A stretch of DNA of 64,000 bases, from positions 1 to 64,000 of the forward strand of contig DATKVJ010000133.1 of the NCBI GenBank assembly GCA_035530135.1. Reading direction: 5' to 3'. A program made the position numbers and the translations under genes. Below are positions 55,478 through 64,000 of the stretch, piece by piece. This DNA comes from CAIYYX01 sp035530135 (GTDB lineage: Bacteria > Pseudomonadota > Gammaproteobacteria > Burkholderiales > Rhodocyclaceae). How positions within the stretch are numbered: the first letter of the stretch is position 1; each line of letters begins with the position of its first letter. The notes under the pieces were generated by a model. That model did not search any database, was not told where the DNA came from, and saw only the letters and a list, made by a program, of their open reading frames with translations.

Positions 55478-55962
55478 TGAACCGTGCAACACTCGACCTT
55501 TGGGTCGGCATCTTCGTTGCCATCGGCCTGGGGGCGCTGCTCTTCTTAGGCCTGAAGGTCGGCAACCTGACCTTCGCCAGTGCTGACGAGACGTATCAGC
55601 TTCACGCCAAATTTGATAATATCGGCGGGCTCAAGGTGCGTGCGCCGGTGAAGAGCGCCGGCGTCGTCGTCGGGCGGGTCTCGGAAATCAAGTTCGACCC
55701 CGTGGCTTACGTCGCTTTGGTGACCATGCAGATCGACAAGCGCTACCAGTTCCCGCGCGACACTTTCGCCACGATCAATACCTCGGGCCTGCTCGGCGAG
55801 CAATACATCAGCTTCGAAGTCGGCGGCGATTCGGTGATGCTGAAGGATGGTGATTTCATCAAGAAGACTCAGTCGGCGGTGGTGCTGGAGAAGTTGATCA
55901 GCCAGTTCCTGTTCAGCAGCAGCAACAAGGCGGCGGCAGACGGCGGCAGCGCCAAGAAATGA
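55477..55962 (+). CDS. mlaD: Phospholipid-binding MCE protein MlaD
   Basis: 161 residues: one N-terminal helix (LWVGIFVAIGLGALLFLGL) and an MCE domain (HAKFDNIGGLKVRAPVKSAG, NTSGLLGEQYI). It forms the hexameric ring of the Mla transporter in the inner membrane facing the periplasm. Confidence 0.93.
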   Translation: MNRATLDLWVGIFVAIGLGALLFLGLKVGNLTFASADETYQLHAKFDNIGGLKVRAPVKSAGVVVGRVSEIKFDPVAYVALVTMQIDKRYQFPRDTFATINTSGLLGEQYISFEVGGDSVMLKDGDFIKKTQSAVVLEKLISQFLFSSSNKAAADGGSAKK

Positions 55963-56006
55963 GCTGTACCAGCGGGGCTATGGCTGCCAGTGAGAGGAAT
56001 TTGCCA

Positions 56007-56789
56007 GTGAAGAAATCAATCGTGACGCGGTTCGCGCCCCTGCCGGTGGCTGCGATCACGGCGCTGCTGCTGGGCGGCTGCGCCACCTCGGGAAATCCCA
56101 GGGACCCGATCGAGGGCTTCAACCGGGCGGTGTTCGCCTTCAACGACGGCCTCGACAGGGCGGTGGTCAAGCCGGTGGCGAAGGGCTACCAGGCGGTGCT
56201 GCCGCCGCCGCTGCGCAGCGGCGTCTCGAATTTTTTCAGCAACATCGACGATGTCTTCATCGCCGCCAATGATCTGCTGCAGGGCAAGGTGCCCTATGCC
56301 ATCAACGATGTCGGCCGGGTTCTGGTCAACAGCACGCTGGGCGTCCTGGGTTTCATGGATGTTGCCACCGACCTCGGCGTCGAGAAGCGCACCGAGGATT
56401 TCGGTCTGACCCTGGCCCATTGGGGTGTGGGCGACGGCGCCTATCTGGTGCTGCCATTCTTCGGCCCCCGCACCGTGCGCGACGCCTTCGGCCTGGTCCT
56501 CGACGTCAAGGCCGATCCGGTCGCGAACCTGCCCGACGTGCCGGTGCGCAACACCCTGGAGGCGACGCGCGGCGTCAATGACCGGGCCCAGTTGCTGTCC
56601 ACCGACAAGATCATCGACGAGGCCGCCCTCGACCGCTATGCCTACATTCGCGACGCCTATCTGCAGCACAGGCGCAGCCTGATTTACGACGGCAATCCGC
56701 CGCGCGACAATGCCGCGGAAACCGGGCGCGCCGACCGGTTGGGCTCCAACCCGGCGATTGAATCGCCGGTCGCCGCGGCGCAAGAGTAG
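56007..56789 (+). CDS. mlaA: Outer-membrane lipoprotein MlaA (VacJ)
   Basis: 260 residues from the GTG at 56007, chosen because AGAGGA is 8 bases upstream and the signal peptide then reads well; ATG 55959 is an alternative. Lipobox LLGGC, then the MlaA core (DPIEGFNRAVFAFNDGLD, LGVLGFMDVATDLGVEK, GPRTVRDAFG). It removes misplaced phospholipid from the outer leaflet. Having mlaA inside the operon, between mlaD and mlaC, is common in betaproteobacteria but not in E. coli. Confidence 0.9.
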   Translation: MKKSIVTRFAPLPVAAITALLLGGCATSGNPRDPIEGFNRAVFAFNDGLDRAVVKPVAKGYQAVLPPPLRSGVSNFFSNIDDVFIAANDLLQGKVPYAINDVGRVLVNSTLGVLGFMDVATDLGVEKRTEDFGLTLAHWGVGDGAYLVLPFFGPRTVRDAFGLVLDVKADPVANLPDVPVRNTLEATRGVNDRAQLLSTDKIIDEAALDRYAYIRDAYLQHRRSLIYDGNPPRDNAAETGRADRLGSNPAIESPVAAAQE

Positions 56790-56815
56790 CTATCCATTCG
56801 ACACAAGGATCCTCC

Positions 56816-57442
56816 ATGAAGCTGTTTACTTTGCTGCTGACGCTGTTCATGCTGCTTCAGCCCGCCACCGCCGGGGCGCAAGCGCTGGCGCCGGATACGC
56901 CTCCCGACGTGCTGATCAAGAGCGTCACCAATGAAGTGTTGGATATCGTCCGCAAGGACAAGGACATCCAGTCCGGCAATCATCAGAAAGCGATCGATTT
57001 GGTCGAGGCCAAGGTGCTGCCGCACTTCGACTTCACCCACATGACCCGGCTCTCGCTGGGGCGGGACTGGCGCGCCGCCACACCGGCGCAGCAGAAGATT
57101 CTGACCGACGAATTCCGCATGCTGCTGGTGCGCACCTACTCCAAGGCCCTGAACGAATACAAGAGCCAGGTCGTCATGTTCAAGCCGTTCCAGATGAAAC
57201 CCGGCGACACCGATGTCAAGGTGCGTACCCAGATCAACCAGCCCGGCGGCAGGCCGATCCCCCTCGACTACTACCTGGAGAAGCTGCCGCAGGGCTGGAT
57301 GGTGTATGACATCGAGGTCGACGGCATCAGCCTGGTCATCAATTACCGCGAATCCTTCGCCGCCGAGGTACGCAAGGACGGCATCGACGGCCTGATCAAG
57401 TCGCTGCAGGCGAAGAATCGCTCCGACGCGGAGAAGAAATGA
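56816..57442 (+). CDS. mlaC: Phospholipid-shuttling periplasmic protein MlaC
   Basis: 208 residues with a signal peptide (LLLTLFMLLQPATAGAQA) and the Ttg2/MlaC fold (KVLPHFDFTHMTRLSLG, FRMLLVRTYSKAL, VYDIEVDGISLVINYR). It carries phospholipid between MlaA and MlaFEDB. The stop overlaps mlaB (ATGA). Confidence 0.92.
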   Translation: MKLFTLLLTLFMLLQPATAGAQALAPDTPPDVLIKSVTNEVLDIVRKDKDIQSGNHQKAIDLVEAKVLPHFDFTHMTRLSLGRDWRAATPAQQKILTDEFRMLLVRTYSKALNEYKSQVVMFKPFQMKPGDTDVKVRTQINQPGGRPIPLDYYLEKLPQGWMVYDIEVDGISLVINYRESFAAEVRKDGIDGLIKSLQAKNRSDAEKK

Positions 57443-57720
57443 TCCGCAAGGCCGGGGATCGCCTCGAAGTGTCCGGTGCCATGACGCTTCCCGGCGCGAC
57501 CACGCTGCTGGCGGAAGGCAATGCCTGTCTCGACGGGGTCGAGACGGTGTTCGATCTCGCCGCGGTGACGGCGGTCGACTCCTCCGGCATCGCCGTCATC
57601 TTCGGCTGGCTGCGCGAGGCTCAGCGCCGAGGCAAGAGCATCCACATCAGCCATCCGCCGCTGGATCTGCTGAGCCTGGCCGAGGTCTACGGCGTCACCG
57701 AACTGCTGCCGCTCGTCTGA
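57439..57720 (+). CDS. mlaB: STAS-domain protein MlaB
   Basis: 93-residue STAS domain (DLAAVTAVDSSGIAVIFGWL). It binds MlaF and controls ATPase activity. Position after mlaC matches the standard order. Confidence 0.88.
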   Translation: MIRKAGDRLEVSGAMTLPGATTLLAEGNACLDGVETVFDLAAVTAVDSSGIAVIFGWLREAQRRGKSIHISHPPLDLLSLAEVYGVTELLPLV

Positions 57721-57724
57721 AGGA

Positions 57725-58639
57725 ATGCCCACCGCGATACGCGTTGCCCGGGTTGCCAAGCATTTCGGCGCGGTGCGGGCGCTCGCCGGCGTCGACCTCG
57801 ACGTCGCGCAAGGGGAGTTTTTCGGTCTGCTCGGCCCCAATGGCGCCGGCAAGACCACGCTGATTTCGGCGCTGGCCGGGCTGGTCCGGCTCGACGAGGG
57901 CAAGATCGAGGTGATGGGCTGCGACGTCGTCGCCGACTATCGCAACGCCCGGCGGCAACTCGGCGTCGTACCCCAGGAACTGGTGTTCGACCCGTTCTTC
58001 AGCGTGCGCGAGACCCTGAAGATCCAGTCGGGTTACTTCGGCATCCGCGGCAACGACGACTGGATCGACGAGATCCTCGCCAATCTCGACCTCACCGCCA
58101 AGGCGAACGCCAACATGCGTACCCTGTCCGGCGGTATGAAGCGGCGCGTGCTGGTGGCTCAGGCGCTGGTGCATAGGCCGCCGGTGATCGTGCTCGACGA
58201 GCCCACCGCCGGAGTCGACGTCGAGCTGCGCCAGACGCTGTGGCAGTTCATCCGCCGCTTGAACCAGGACGGCCACACCATCGTGCTGACCACCCATTAC
58301 CTGGAAGAGGCGGAGAGCCTGTGCAACCGCATCGCCATGCTCCAGGCCGGCCGCGTCGTCGCCCTCGATACCACCGCCAACCTGCTCGCGCGCTTTTCCA
58401 GTCATGCGCTGCGCCTGCGCCTGCCGCCCGGAGCGAGCCTGCCGCCGGGGATCAAAGGGCGCGCCACCGAACACGACGGTGTTTGGTCGCTGGCCTTCCA
58501 GCGCTTCGAGGAGGTTGCGCCGATACTGGCGCAGTTGAGCGCCGCCGGCTGCTGCCTGGAGAATCTGGAGATCGGCAAGCCGGACCTGGAGGAGGTGTTC
58601 ATCCGGGTGATGCAGGGTGAACGGGACGGGACGCGATGA
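57725..58639 (+). CDS. ABC transporter ATP-binding protein (YadG-like)
   Basis: 304 residues of the ABC-2 drug/polysaccharide exporter family: GPNGAGKTTLIS, LSGGMKRRVLVAQAL, VIVLDEPTAGVD, His in LTTHYLEEAE. It overlaps the permease gene by 4 bases. Together they match E. coli YadGH, whose substrate is unknown. It begins 4 bases after mlaB, so this pair is probably part of the mla transcript. Confidence 0.88.
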   Translation: MPTAIRVARVAKHFGAVRALAGVDLDVAQGEFFGLLGPNGAGKTTLISALAGLVRLDEGKIEVMGCDVVADYRNARRQLGVVPQELVFDPFFSVRETLKIQSGYFGIRGNDDWIDEILANLDLTAKANANMRTLSGGMKRRVLVAQALVHRPPVIVLDEPTAGVDVELRQTLWQFIRRLNQDGHTIVLTTHYLEEAESLCNRIAMLQAGRVVALDTTANLLARFSSHALRLRLPPGASLPPGIKGRATEHDGVWSLAFQRFEEVAPILAQLSAAGCCLENLEIGKPDLEEVFIRVMQGERDGTR

Positions 58640-59391
58640 GCGGATTTCGCACGCTGTTCTACAAGGAGCTGCTGCGCTTCTGGAAGGTGGGCACCCAGAC
58701 CGTCGCCGCGCCGGTGCTGACGGCGATGCTCTACCTGTTGATCTTCTCCCATGCGCTGGAGAGCCACGTCCGGGTCTATGGCACGGTGAGCTATACGACC
58801 TTCCTGGTGCCCGGACTGGTGATGATGTCGGTGTTGCAAAATGCCTTTGCCAACTCCTCGTCTTCGCTGATCCAGTCCAAGGTCACCGGCAACATCATCT
58901 TCGTGTTGCTGCCGCCGATCTCCTACCACGAGTTCTTCGCCGCCTACGTCCTGGCGGCGGTGGTCCGCGGTCTGGTCGTCGGCCTGGGCGTTCTGGTGGC
59001 GACGATCGGCTTTGCGCCGCTGGCGCTGGATAACCTGCTCTGGGTATTGGCTTTTGCCCTACTCGGCGGCGGCATCATGGGCAGCCTCGGCGTCATCGCC
59101 GGCATCTGGGCGGATAAGTTCGACCAGCTGGCGGCTTTCCAGAACTTCCTGATCATGCCGCTGACCTTCCTCTCCGGGGTGTTCTACTCCATCCACTCGC
59201 TGCCGCCGTTCTGGCAGCAGGTGTCGCACTTCAACCCGATCTTCTACATGATCGACGGCTTCCGCCGCGGCTTTTTCGGGATCTCCGACGTCTCGCCGTG
59301 GCTCTCCCTGGCCATCGTCGGCACCTGCTTTGCGCTGCTCACCGCGCTTACCCTGCTCATGTTGAAGCGCGGCTACAAACTGAGAAGCTAA
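58636..59391 (+). CDS. ABC-2 type permease (YadH-like)
   Basis: 251 residues with six membrane segments, ABC-2 membrane family (GTVSYTTFLVPGLVMMSVLQNA, FSGVFYSIHSLPPFWQ type, quoted in part). It forms an exporter with the preceding ATPase. Start overlaps the ATPase stop (ATGA). Confidence 0.87.
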   Translation: MSGFRTLFYKELLRFWKVGTQTVAAPVLTAMLYLLIFSHALESHVRVYGTVSYTTFLVPGLVMMSVLQNAFANSSSSLIQSKVTGNIIFVLLPPISYHEFFAAYVLAAVVRGLVVGLGVLVATIGFAPLALDNLLWVLAFALLGGGIMGSLGVIAGIWADKFDQLAAFQNFLIMPLTFLSGVFYSIHSLPPFWQQVSHFNPIFYMIDGFRRGFFGISDVSPWLSLAIVGTCFALLTALTLLMLKRGYKLRS

Positions 59392-59409
59392 ACTCTTGAG
59401 GTAACCATC

Positions 59410-59646
59410 ATGCTGGATCCCAAACAAATCGAGACCTGGATCAATCAGGGCCTGGCTTGCGAGCACCTGTCCATCGACGGCGACGGCCACCATTTCGCGG
59501 CGCTGATCGTCAGCCGCGAGTTCGCGGGCATGAGTCGCGTCAAGCGCCAGCAGCGGGTCTACCAGATCATCAAGGACAGGCTCGACTCGGGCGAACTGCA
59601 CGCCCTGTCGATGCAGACCCTGACCCCCGAGGAATGGCAGAAGTAG
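59410..59646 (+). CDS. ibaG: BolA-family protein IbaG
   Basis: 78-residue single BolA/IbaG domain (HFAALIVSREFAGMSRVKRQ, LHALSMQTLTPEEWQ). These proteins pair with monothiol glutaredoxins and may handle iron-sulfur clusters; IbaG is the type placed before murA. GAGGT precedes ATG 59410. Confidence 0.9.
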   Translation: MLDPKQIETWINQGLACEHLSIDGDGHHFAALIVSREFAGMSRVKRQQRVYQIIKDRLDSGELHALSMQTLTPEEWQK

Positions 59647-59656
59647 GCAGCGGCCC

Positions 59657-60928
59657 ATGGACAAGCTATTGATCGAAGGCGGCGTACCGCTCGCAGGCGA
59701 AGCGGCCATCTCGGGCGCCAAGAACGCCGCCTTGCCCCTGCTCTGCGCCGCGCTGCTCAGCCGCGAGCCCCTGACGCTGACCAATGTGCCGGATCTCAAC
59801 GACGTCGATACCATGCTCGGCTTGCTCGAACAGATGGGTGTTGCGATCGCTCGCGACGGCGACACGGTGACGCTCGACGCCTCCCGTCTGGACAATCCGG
59901 TGGCGCCCTACGAACAGGTCAAGACCATGCGCGCCGCGATCCTGGTGCTCGGCCCCCTGGTGGCGCGCGCCGGCGAGGCGAAGGTCAGTCTGCCCGGCGG
60001 CTGCGCCATCGGCGCCCGGCCGGTGGATCAACACATCAAGGGGCTCGCGGCGATGGGCGCGGAGGTCAGCGTCGAACACGGCTACGTCATCGCCAGGGCG
60101 CCGCGGCAGAAGGACGGCAGCGCGCGTCTGACGGGTGCCAGACTGTTTACCGACATGGTGACCGTGACCGGTACCGAAAATCTGATGATGGCCGCCTGCC
60201 TGGCCGAGGGCGAGACGGTGATCGAGAACGCCGCGCGCGAACCCGAGGTGGTCGACCTGGCCGATTGCCTGGTGAAAATGGGCGCGCAGATCGCCGGCGC
60301 CGGCAGCGATGTGATCCGCATCCGCGGCGTCGCCAGGATGCACGGCGCCACCCATCGGATCATGCCCGACCGCATCGAGACCGGCACCTATCTGTGCGCG
60401 GCGGCGGCCACCGGCGGCAGCATCCGCCTGACCGGCGCGCCAGCCGGCGGCCTCGACGCGGTGCTCGACAAACTGACGGAAGCCGGCTGCAAGCTGACCA
60501 ACGAGGACGGCGCCATCGCACTGGCGGCGCCGAAGAAGCTCGCCGCGGTGAGCCTGCGCACCTCGCCCTATCCCGCCTTTCCGACCGACATGCAGGCGCA
60601 GTTCATGGCGCTTAACAGCGTCGCCGTGGGCACCGCGGTGATCCGCGAGACGATTTTCGAGAACCGCTTCATGCACGCCGTCGAACTGATCCGCCTGGGC
60701 GCAGACATCAGGATCGACGGCAATACCGCGGTGGTCAAGGGCGTGGACCGGCTCGACGGCGCCACGGTGATGGCCACCGACCTGCGCGCCTCGGCCAGCC
60801 TGGTCATTGCCGGGCTGGTGGCTCAAGGCGAGACCTTGATCGAGCGCATCTACCATCTCGACCGCGGCTACGAAGGACTGGAACAGAAGCTCAGCGCGCT
60901 GGGCGCCCGCGTCCGGCGGCTGCGGTAG
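59657..60928 (+). CDS. murA: UDP-N-acetylglucosamine 1-carboxyvinyltransferase MurA
   Basis: 423 residues; first committed step of peptidoglycan synthesis, using PEP. The catalytic Lys is in ISGAKNAALPLL and the reactive Cys in PGGCAIGARPVDQH, the usual fosfomycin target. It follows ibaG by 10 bases and precedes hisG, as in many betaproteobacteria. Confidence 0.96.
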   Translation: MDKLLIEGGVPLAGEAAISGAKNAALPLLCAALLSREPLTLTNVPDLNDVDTMLGLLEQMGVAIARDGDTVTLDASRLDNPVAPYEQVKTMRAAILVLGPLVARAGEAKVSLPGGCAIGARPVDQHIKGLAAMGAEVSVEHGYVIARAPRQKDGSARLTGARLFTDMVTVTGTENLMMAACLAEGETVIENAAREPEVVDLADCLVKMGAQIAGAGSDVIRIRGVARMHGATHRIMPDRIETGTYLCAAAATGGSIRLTGAPAGGLDAVLDKLTEAGCKLTNEDGAIALAAPKKLAAVSLRTSPYPAFPTDMQAQFMALNSVAVGTAVIRETIFENRFMHAVELIRLGADIRIDGNTAVVKGVDRLDGATVMATDLRASASLVIAGLVAQGETLIERIYHLDRGYEGLEQKLSALGARVRRLR

Positions 60929-60959
60929 AATCGGCGTTTTGCGCGGACCCGAGCCCACC

Positions 60960-61601
60960 GTGAACGGCATCACCATCGCCCTGTCGAAGGGCCGCATTTT
61001 CGAGGAAACGCTGCCACTCCTGGCGGCGGCCGGCATCGTGCCGCAAGAGAACCCGGAGTCCTCGCGCAAGTTGATCATCAGTACCAACCGGCCCGACGTG
61101 CGCGTCGTCATCGTGCGCGCCTCGGACACGCCGACCTATGTCCAGTACGGCGCCGCGGACGTCGGCATCGCCGGCAAGGACGTGCTCCTGGAACACGGTG
61201 GCGCCGGCCTCTACCAGCCCCTGGACCTGAAAATCGCCCGCTGCAGGATGTGCGTCGCCGCGCCCGCCGGCTTCGATTACCAGCAGGCGGTCAAGCGCGG
61301 CGCCAGGCTCTCGGTCGCGACCAAGTACCTCCATACGGCGCGCGAGCACTTTGCCGACAAGGGCGTCCATGTCGACCTGATCAAGCTCTATGGCTCGATG
61401 GAGCTCGCCCCCCTGGTCGGCCTCGCCGACGCCATCGTTGATCTGGTCTCCAGCGGCAACACCCTGAAGGCCAACAATCTGGTCGTGGTCGAGGAAATCC
61501 TGGAGATCTCCTCGCGCTTGATCGTCAATCAGGCGGCGCTGAAGATGAAGCGCGGGATTCTGCAGCCGCTGCTCGAAGCCTTTGCCGGAGCGGTGCAGTG
61601 A
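60960..61601 (+). CDS. hisG: ATP phosphoribosyltransferase, short form HisG
   Basis: First step of histidine synthesis. 213 residues from the GTG at 60960 (NGITIALSKGRIFEE); TTG 60939 would add 7. The length shows the short type, which needs HisZ as a partner; hisZ is not in the window. Motifs LYGSMELAPLVGLADAIVD and VSSGNTLKANNL are intact. It overlaps hisD by 4 bases. Confidence 0.93.
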   Translation: MNGITIALSKGRIFEETLPLLAAAGIVPQENPESSRKLIISTNRPDVRVVIVRASDTPTYVQYGAADVGIAGKDVLLEHGGAGLYQPLDLKIARCRMCVAAPAGFDYQQAVKRGARLSVATKYLHTAREHFADKGVHVDLIKLYGSMELAPLVGLADAIVDLVSSGNTLKANNLVVVEEILEISSRLIVNQAALKMKRGILQPLLEAFAGAVQ

Positions 61602-62899
61602 GCACGATCAGGCGCCTCGACACGCGCGAGCCGGATTTCCTGGTGCAACTCGATGCACTGCTCGCCATCGACACCTCGACCGACGAGCAGATCGAGCGGG
61701 CCGTCGCCGAGATCCTCGCCGATGTTCGTTCCCGCGGCGATGCGGCGGTGCTCGACTACACGCGCCGCTTCGACCGGCAAGACGCCGGCAGCGTCGCCGA
61801 GCTGGAACTGTCGCAGGCGGTGCTGGCTGCCGCTTTCGCGGGCTTGCCGGGGGTGCAGCGTGCGGCGCTGGAACAGGCCGCCGCCCGCATCAGGAGCTTT
61901 CACCAGCGGCAGCGGGCGGAGTCCTGGGAATACCTCGAGGCGGACGGCACGCGGCTCGGGCAGAAGCTGACGCCGCTCGACCGCGTCGGGCTGTATGTCC
62001 CCGGCGGACGGGCGGCCTACCCCAGTTCGGTGTTGATGAACGCCTTGCCGGCCCAGGTGGCCGGCGTCGGCGAACTGATCATGGTGGTGCCCTGCCCGGG
62101 CGGCGAGAGGAGCCCGCTGGTGCTCGCGGCGGCCCACCTGGCCGGCGTCGGCCGGGTGTTCATGGTCGGCGGGGCGCAGGCGGTGGGCGCCCTGGCCTAC
62201 GGCACCCGGACGATTCCGCAGGTGGACAAGATCGTCGGCCCCGGCAATGCCTATGTCGCAGCGGCCAAACGCCGCGTCTTCGGCGTGGTCGGCATCGACA
62301 TGGTGGCCGGGCCTTCCGAGGTGCTGGTGATCGCCGACGGCTCGGCCAATCCCGACTGGGTGGCGATGGACCTCTTCGCCCAGGCCGAGCACGACGAGCT
62401 GGCCCAATCCATCCTGCTCTGCCCCGATGCGGAATTCATAGCGGCGGTTTCAGAGAGCATCGCAAGACTCCTGCCGACGATGTCCCGGCAAGCAGTGATC
62501 TCGGCTTCGCTCAAGAATCGCGGCGCCTTGATCCGGGTGCGCGACCTGGAAGAGGCCTGCACCATCGCCAATCGCATCGCGCCCGAGCACCTGGAACTGG
62601 CGGTGGCCGAGCCGGGCCCGCTGGCGGACAGGATCCGCCACGCCGGCGCGATCTTCCTCGGCCATTACGCCAGCGAATCGCTCGGCGACTATTGCGCCGG
62701 CCCCAACCACGTGCTGCCGACCTCGCGCAGCGCGCGCTACTCCAGCCCGCTCGGGGTCTATGACTTCCAGAAGCGCACCAGCCTGATCGAGGTGTCGGCG
62801 GCGGGCGCCCGGACGCTGGGTCCGATCGCCGTCACCCTTGCCGAAGGCGAGGGCCTGACCGCCCACGCCCGAGCCGCCGAGCTGCGCTTCAAACCATAG
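61598..62899 (+). CDS. hisD: Histidinol dehydrogenase HisD
   Basis: 433 residues; oxidises histidinol to histidine in two steps at a zinc site. Motifs: GLYVPGGRAAYPSSVLM, AGPSEVLVIADGSANP, QAEHDELAQS and APEHLELAV (catalytic Glu-His). GTG 61598 overlaps the hisG stop. The next his genes (hisC, hisB) would be expected here but are not present; repeats and a low-GC gene follow instead. Confidence 0.95.
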   Translation: MSTIRRLDTREPDFLVQLDALLAIDTSTDEQIERAVAEILADVRSRGDAAVLDYTRRFDRQDAGSVAELELSQAVLAAAFAGLPGVQRAALEQAAARIRSFHQRQRAESWEYLEADGTRLGQKLTPLDRVGLYVPGGRAAYPSSVLMNALPAQVAGVGELIMVVPCPGGERSPLVLAAAHLAGVGRVFMVGGAQAVGALAYGTRTIPQVDKIVGPGNAYVAAAKRRVFGVVGIDMVAGPSEVLVIADGSANPDWVAMDLFAQAEHDELAQSILLCPDAEFIAAVSESIARLLPTMSRQAVISASLKNRGALIRVRDLEEACTIANRIAPEHLELAVAEPGPLADRIRHAGAIFLGHYASESLGDYCAGPNHVLPTSRSARYSSPLGVYDFQKRTSLIEVSAAGARTLGPIAVTLAEGEGLTAHARAAELRFKP

Positions 62900-63412
62900 C
62901 CGTTGCGAGGCGCCTGTTTCGGCGCGGACGAAACTGCACACGGGCCATGAACCCTGGCACTTCGTCATCGCGACTGCCGCGGCCTGCGGCCTCGCAGTGA
63001 CGGCAGCGTGGCGATCTTGGATTGCTTCGCCTTCGGCTCGCAACGACGAGCGAAGAAAGTCCCCGTGGGACGGAGTGGAGGGTTCATGGAAATGTGCAGG
63101 TGGGCTGGCAGCGACAGTTGCCGGGTCTCGCCCCGGCGGGCGACCCACTTTCTTGTCCCGCGACAAGAAAGTGAGCAAAGAAACGCGCCCCGCTACCCCG
63201 GCCTGCGGCTTCCCTCGCTCCAGGCCACCAGCCCTGCCGGCCGCTAAACTCGCTGCGCTCAAACAACGCGGCCGGACCGCCCAGGTCTGGCGGTCCTCCA
63301 CTCGGCGGGGCAGAGGGGTATGGTCGCAGTTGGTCCGTAGCGGCCAGTCGAGGTTGCTATCGCATTTTGATTGCGGCACGATGTGGCTATCCATTGGAAT
63401 ATTAGGTCACAT
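62900..63412. repeat. Repeat-rich region after hisD
   Basis: About 510 bases without a convincing gene. It holds a perfect hairpin with 12-base arms CACTTTCTTGTC (63146-63157) and GACAAGAAAGTG (63162-63173), a second one GGACCGCC (63274-63281) and GGCGGTCC (63289-63296), and stretches typical of dispersed proteobacterial repeats. It marks the boundary between the his genes and the AT-rich gene to the right. Confidence 0.65.
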
Positions 63413-64000
63413 ATGCTCTTCTGGTTAGGCACACATCTGGGGGAACTCTTCAAACAGGCGTTTGGCCCGTTCGTAGGTGCTGGTTTGGCGTTCTTAACGA
63501 CTCGGATGCATGATGTAGCGAGGCGCTATCGCGAAAACGTCGCCTCGGGAAATTTGGCTTTATTCGCTGTGAAAAGTCAGCTCAATGAATTCCTTCTTTT
63601 CCGCAAAAATTTACGTCAAGACATGGCCTCAAAAAAGAGGCCTAAAGATTCGCCTTTATGGTTAGTTATTCGACCTTCGTTTCACACTTATGTTGGATAT
63701 ACCATTGACTTCAAGTCGCTAGGTTTTCTATTCGAAAATCGGGGCCATGGCCCATTGTTCGATGCTCTTCATATGTCACAGACTTCCTATGTAGATCTTA
63801 TCAAGGCAGATAAATTTCGTAACGCCTCAGTGGTTGAACTGCAACGTGAAATGGCGAAGTGTCAAAGTACAAACCCAGAGAGCACACTTCAAGATTATCA
63901 AAAGGCTGTTGGCCCATACGTCATCGCGATAGTGGAAGGTGCTGTCGTTGGCCTTGCGAAAAGGGCGAGAGACGATGAAAAGGTCTATCAAGAGGCGTTT
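63413..64000 (+). CDS. AT-rich hypothetical protein, cut by the right edge
   Basis: An open frame of 196 codons from ATG 63413 to the window end with no stop. GTG 63383 is an alternative start. The first ~30 residues hold one hydrophobic segment (FGPFVGAGLAFLTT), followed by a basic, probably cytoplasmic part with conserved-looking RPSFHTYVGYTIDF and GFLFENRGHGPLFDAL. I recognise no family. Codon use is clearly AT-rich (many TTA, AAA, GAT, TTT) compared with the rest of the window, and the gene sits beside dispersed repeats, so it is probably transferred DNA. The function is not known. Confidence 0.6.
   Translation, partial: MLFWLGTHLGELFKQAFGPFVGAGLAFLTTRMHDVARRYRENVASGNLALFAVKSQLNEFLLFRKNLRQDMASKKRPKDSPLWLVIRPSFHTYVGYTIDFKSLGFLFENRGHGPLFDALHMSQTSYVDLIKADKFRNASVVELQREMAKCQSTNPESTLQDYQKAVGPYVIAIVEGAVVGLAKRARDDEKVYQEAF

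Noticed and set aside
63381..63428. Short frame from ATG 63381 upstream of the AT-rich gene
   Set aside because: Only 15 codons, overlapping the longer open frame in another phase.

Overview
The window looks like chromosomal DNA of a GC-rich betaproteobacterium, most likely in or near the Rhodocyclales. The evidence is gene content and order: pilSR-ampD, a lysine/alanine-repeat histone H1-like protein, GTP-type PEP carboxykinase next to a MaeB-type malic enzyme, kdsD-kdsC-lptC-lptA, and an mla operon running into ibaG-murA-hisG-hisD. A phasin gene implies polyhydroxyalkanoate storage. The genus is inferred from gene order only. No rRNA, tRNA, CRISPR array, transposase or integrase was seen.

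Layout. 0-3.8 kb: a small zinc-ribbon-like membrane protein, the PilS/PilR two-component system and AmpD. 3.8-5.1 kb: a gene-poor stretch with a good promoter, a doubtful small ORF and the histone-like gene. 5.1-10.7 kb: pckG diverging from maeB, then a patatin-like lipase. 10.8-14.3 kb: a PBP7-type endopeptidase, an IclR regulator diverging from a D-2-hydroxyacid dehydrogenase, and an AT-richer secreted protein with its own strong promoter. 14.5-21.7 kb: an ion transporter, cbiX, an RND efflux pair with a DUF2892 protein, and a DUF4202 protein. 21.8-27.7 kb: a compact five-gene unit (two tandem beta-hydroxyacid dehydrogenases, a PAS-GGDEF-EAL protein, an FKBP and a methionine-type aminotransferase). 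27.8-35.6 kb: an Hpt/HD-GYP protein, glnS, hrpA carrying an in-frame repeat insertion, and a molybdopterin-binding-domain protein. 35.6-41.9 kb: phasin, enoyl-CoA hydratase, lptA, lptC, kdsC, kdsD and a KefC-like antiporter. 41.9-53.6 kb: a leftward MSHA-type pilus locus. 53.8-62.9 kb: the mla phospholipid-transport operon, an ABC-2 exporter, ibaG, murA, hisG and hisD. 62.9-64 kb: dispersed repeats, then a low-GC gene cut by the right edge.

How the parts relate. Three themes recur. Envelope building and upkeep: Lpt, Kds, Mla, MurA, AmpD and PBP7. Surface pili and their control: PilSR and the MSHA-like machine, whose ATPase has a degenerate MshEN (c-di-GMP-type) N-terminus, with two c-di-GMP enzymes elsewhere in the window. 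Carbon storage and the C3/C4 node: PEPCK, malic enzyme, phasin and enoyl-CoA hydratase.

Most of the window is ordinary core genome. The more unusual signals are: a palindromic repeat inserted in frame in hrpA; phasin-promoter sites that fit the published PhbF/PhaR motif; an RND-DUF2892 operon driven by a near-leaderless AT-rich palindromic promoter; related hairpin elements at gene ends; and an AT-rich gene behind repeats where the his operon would be expected to continue.
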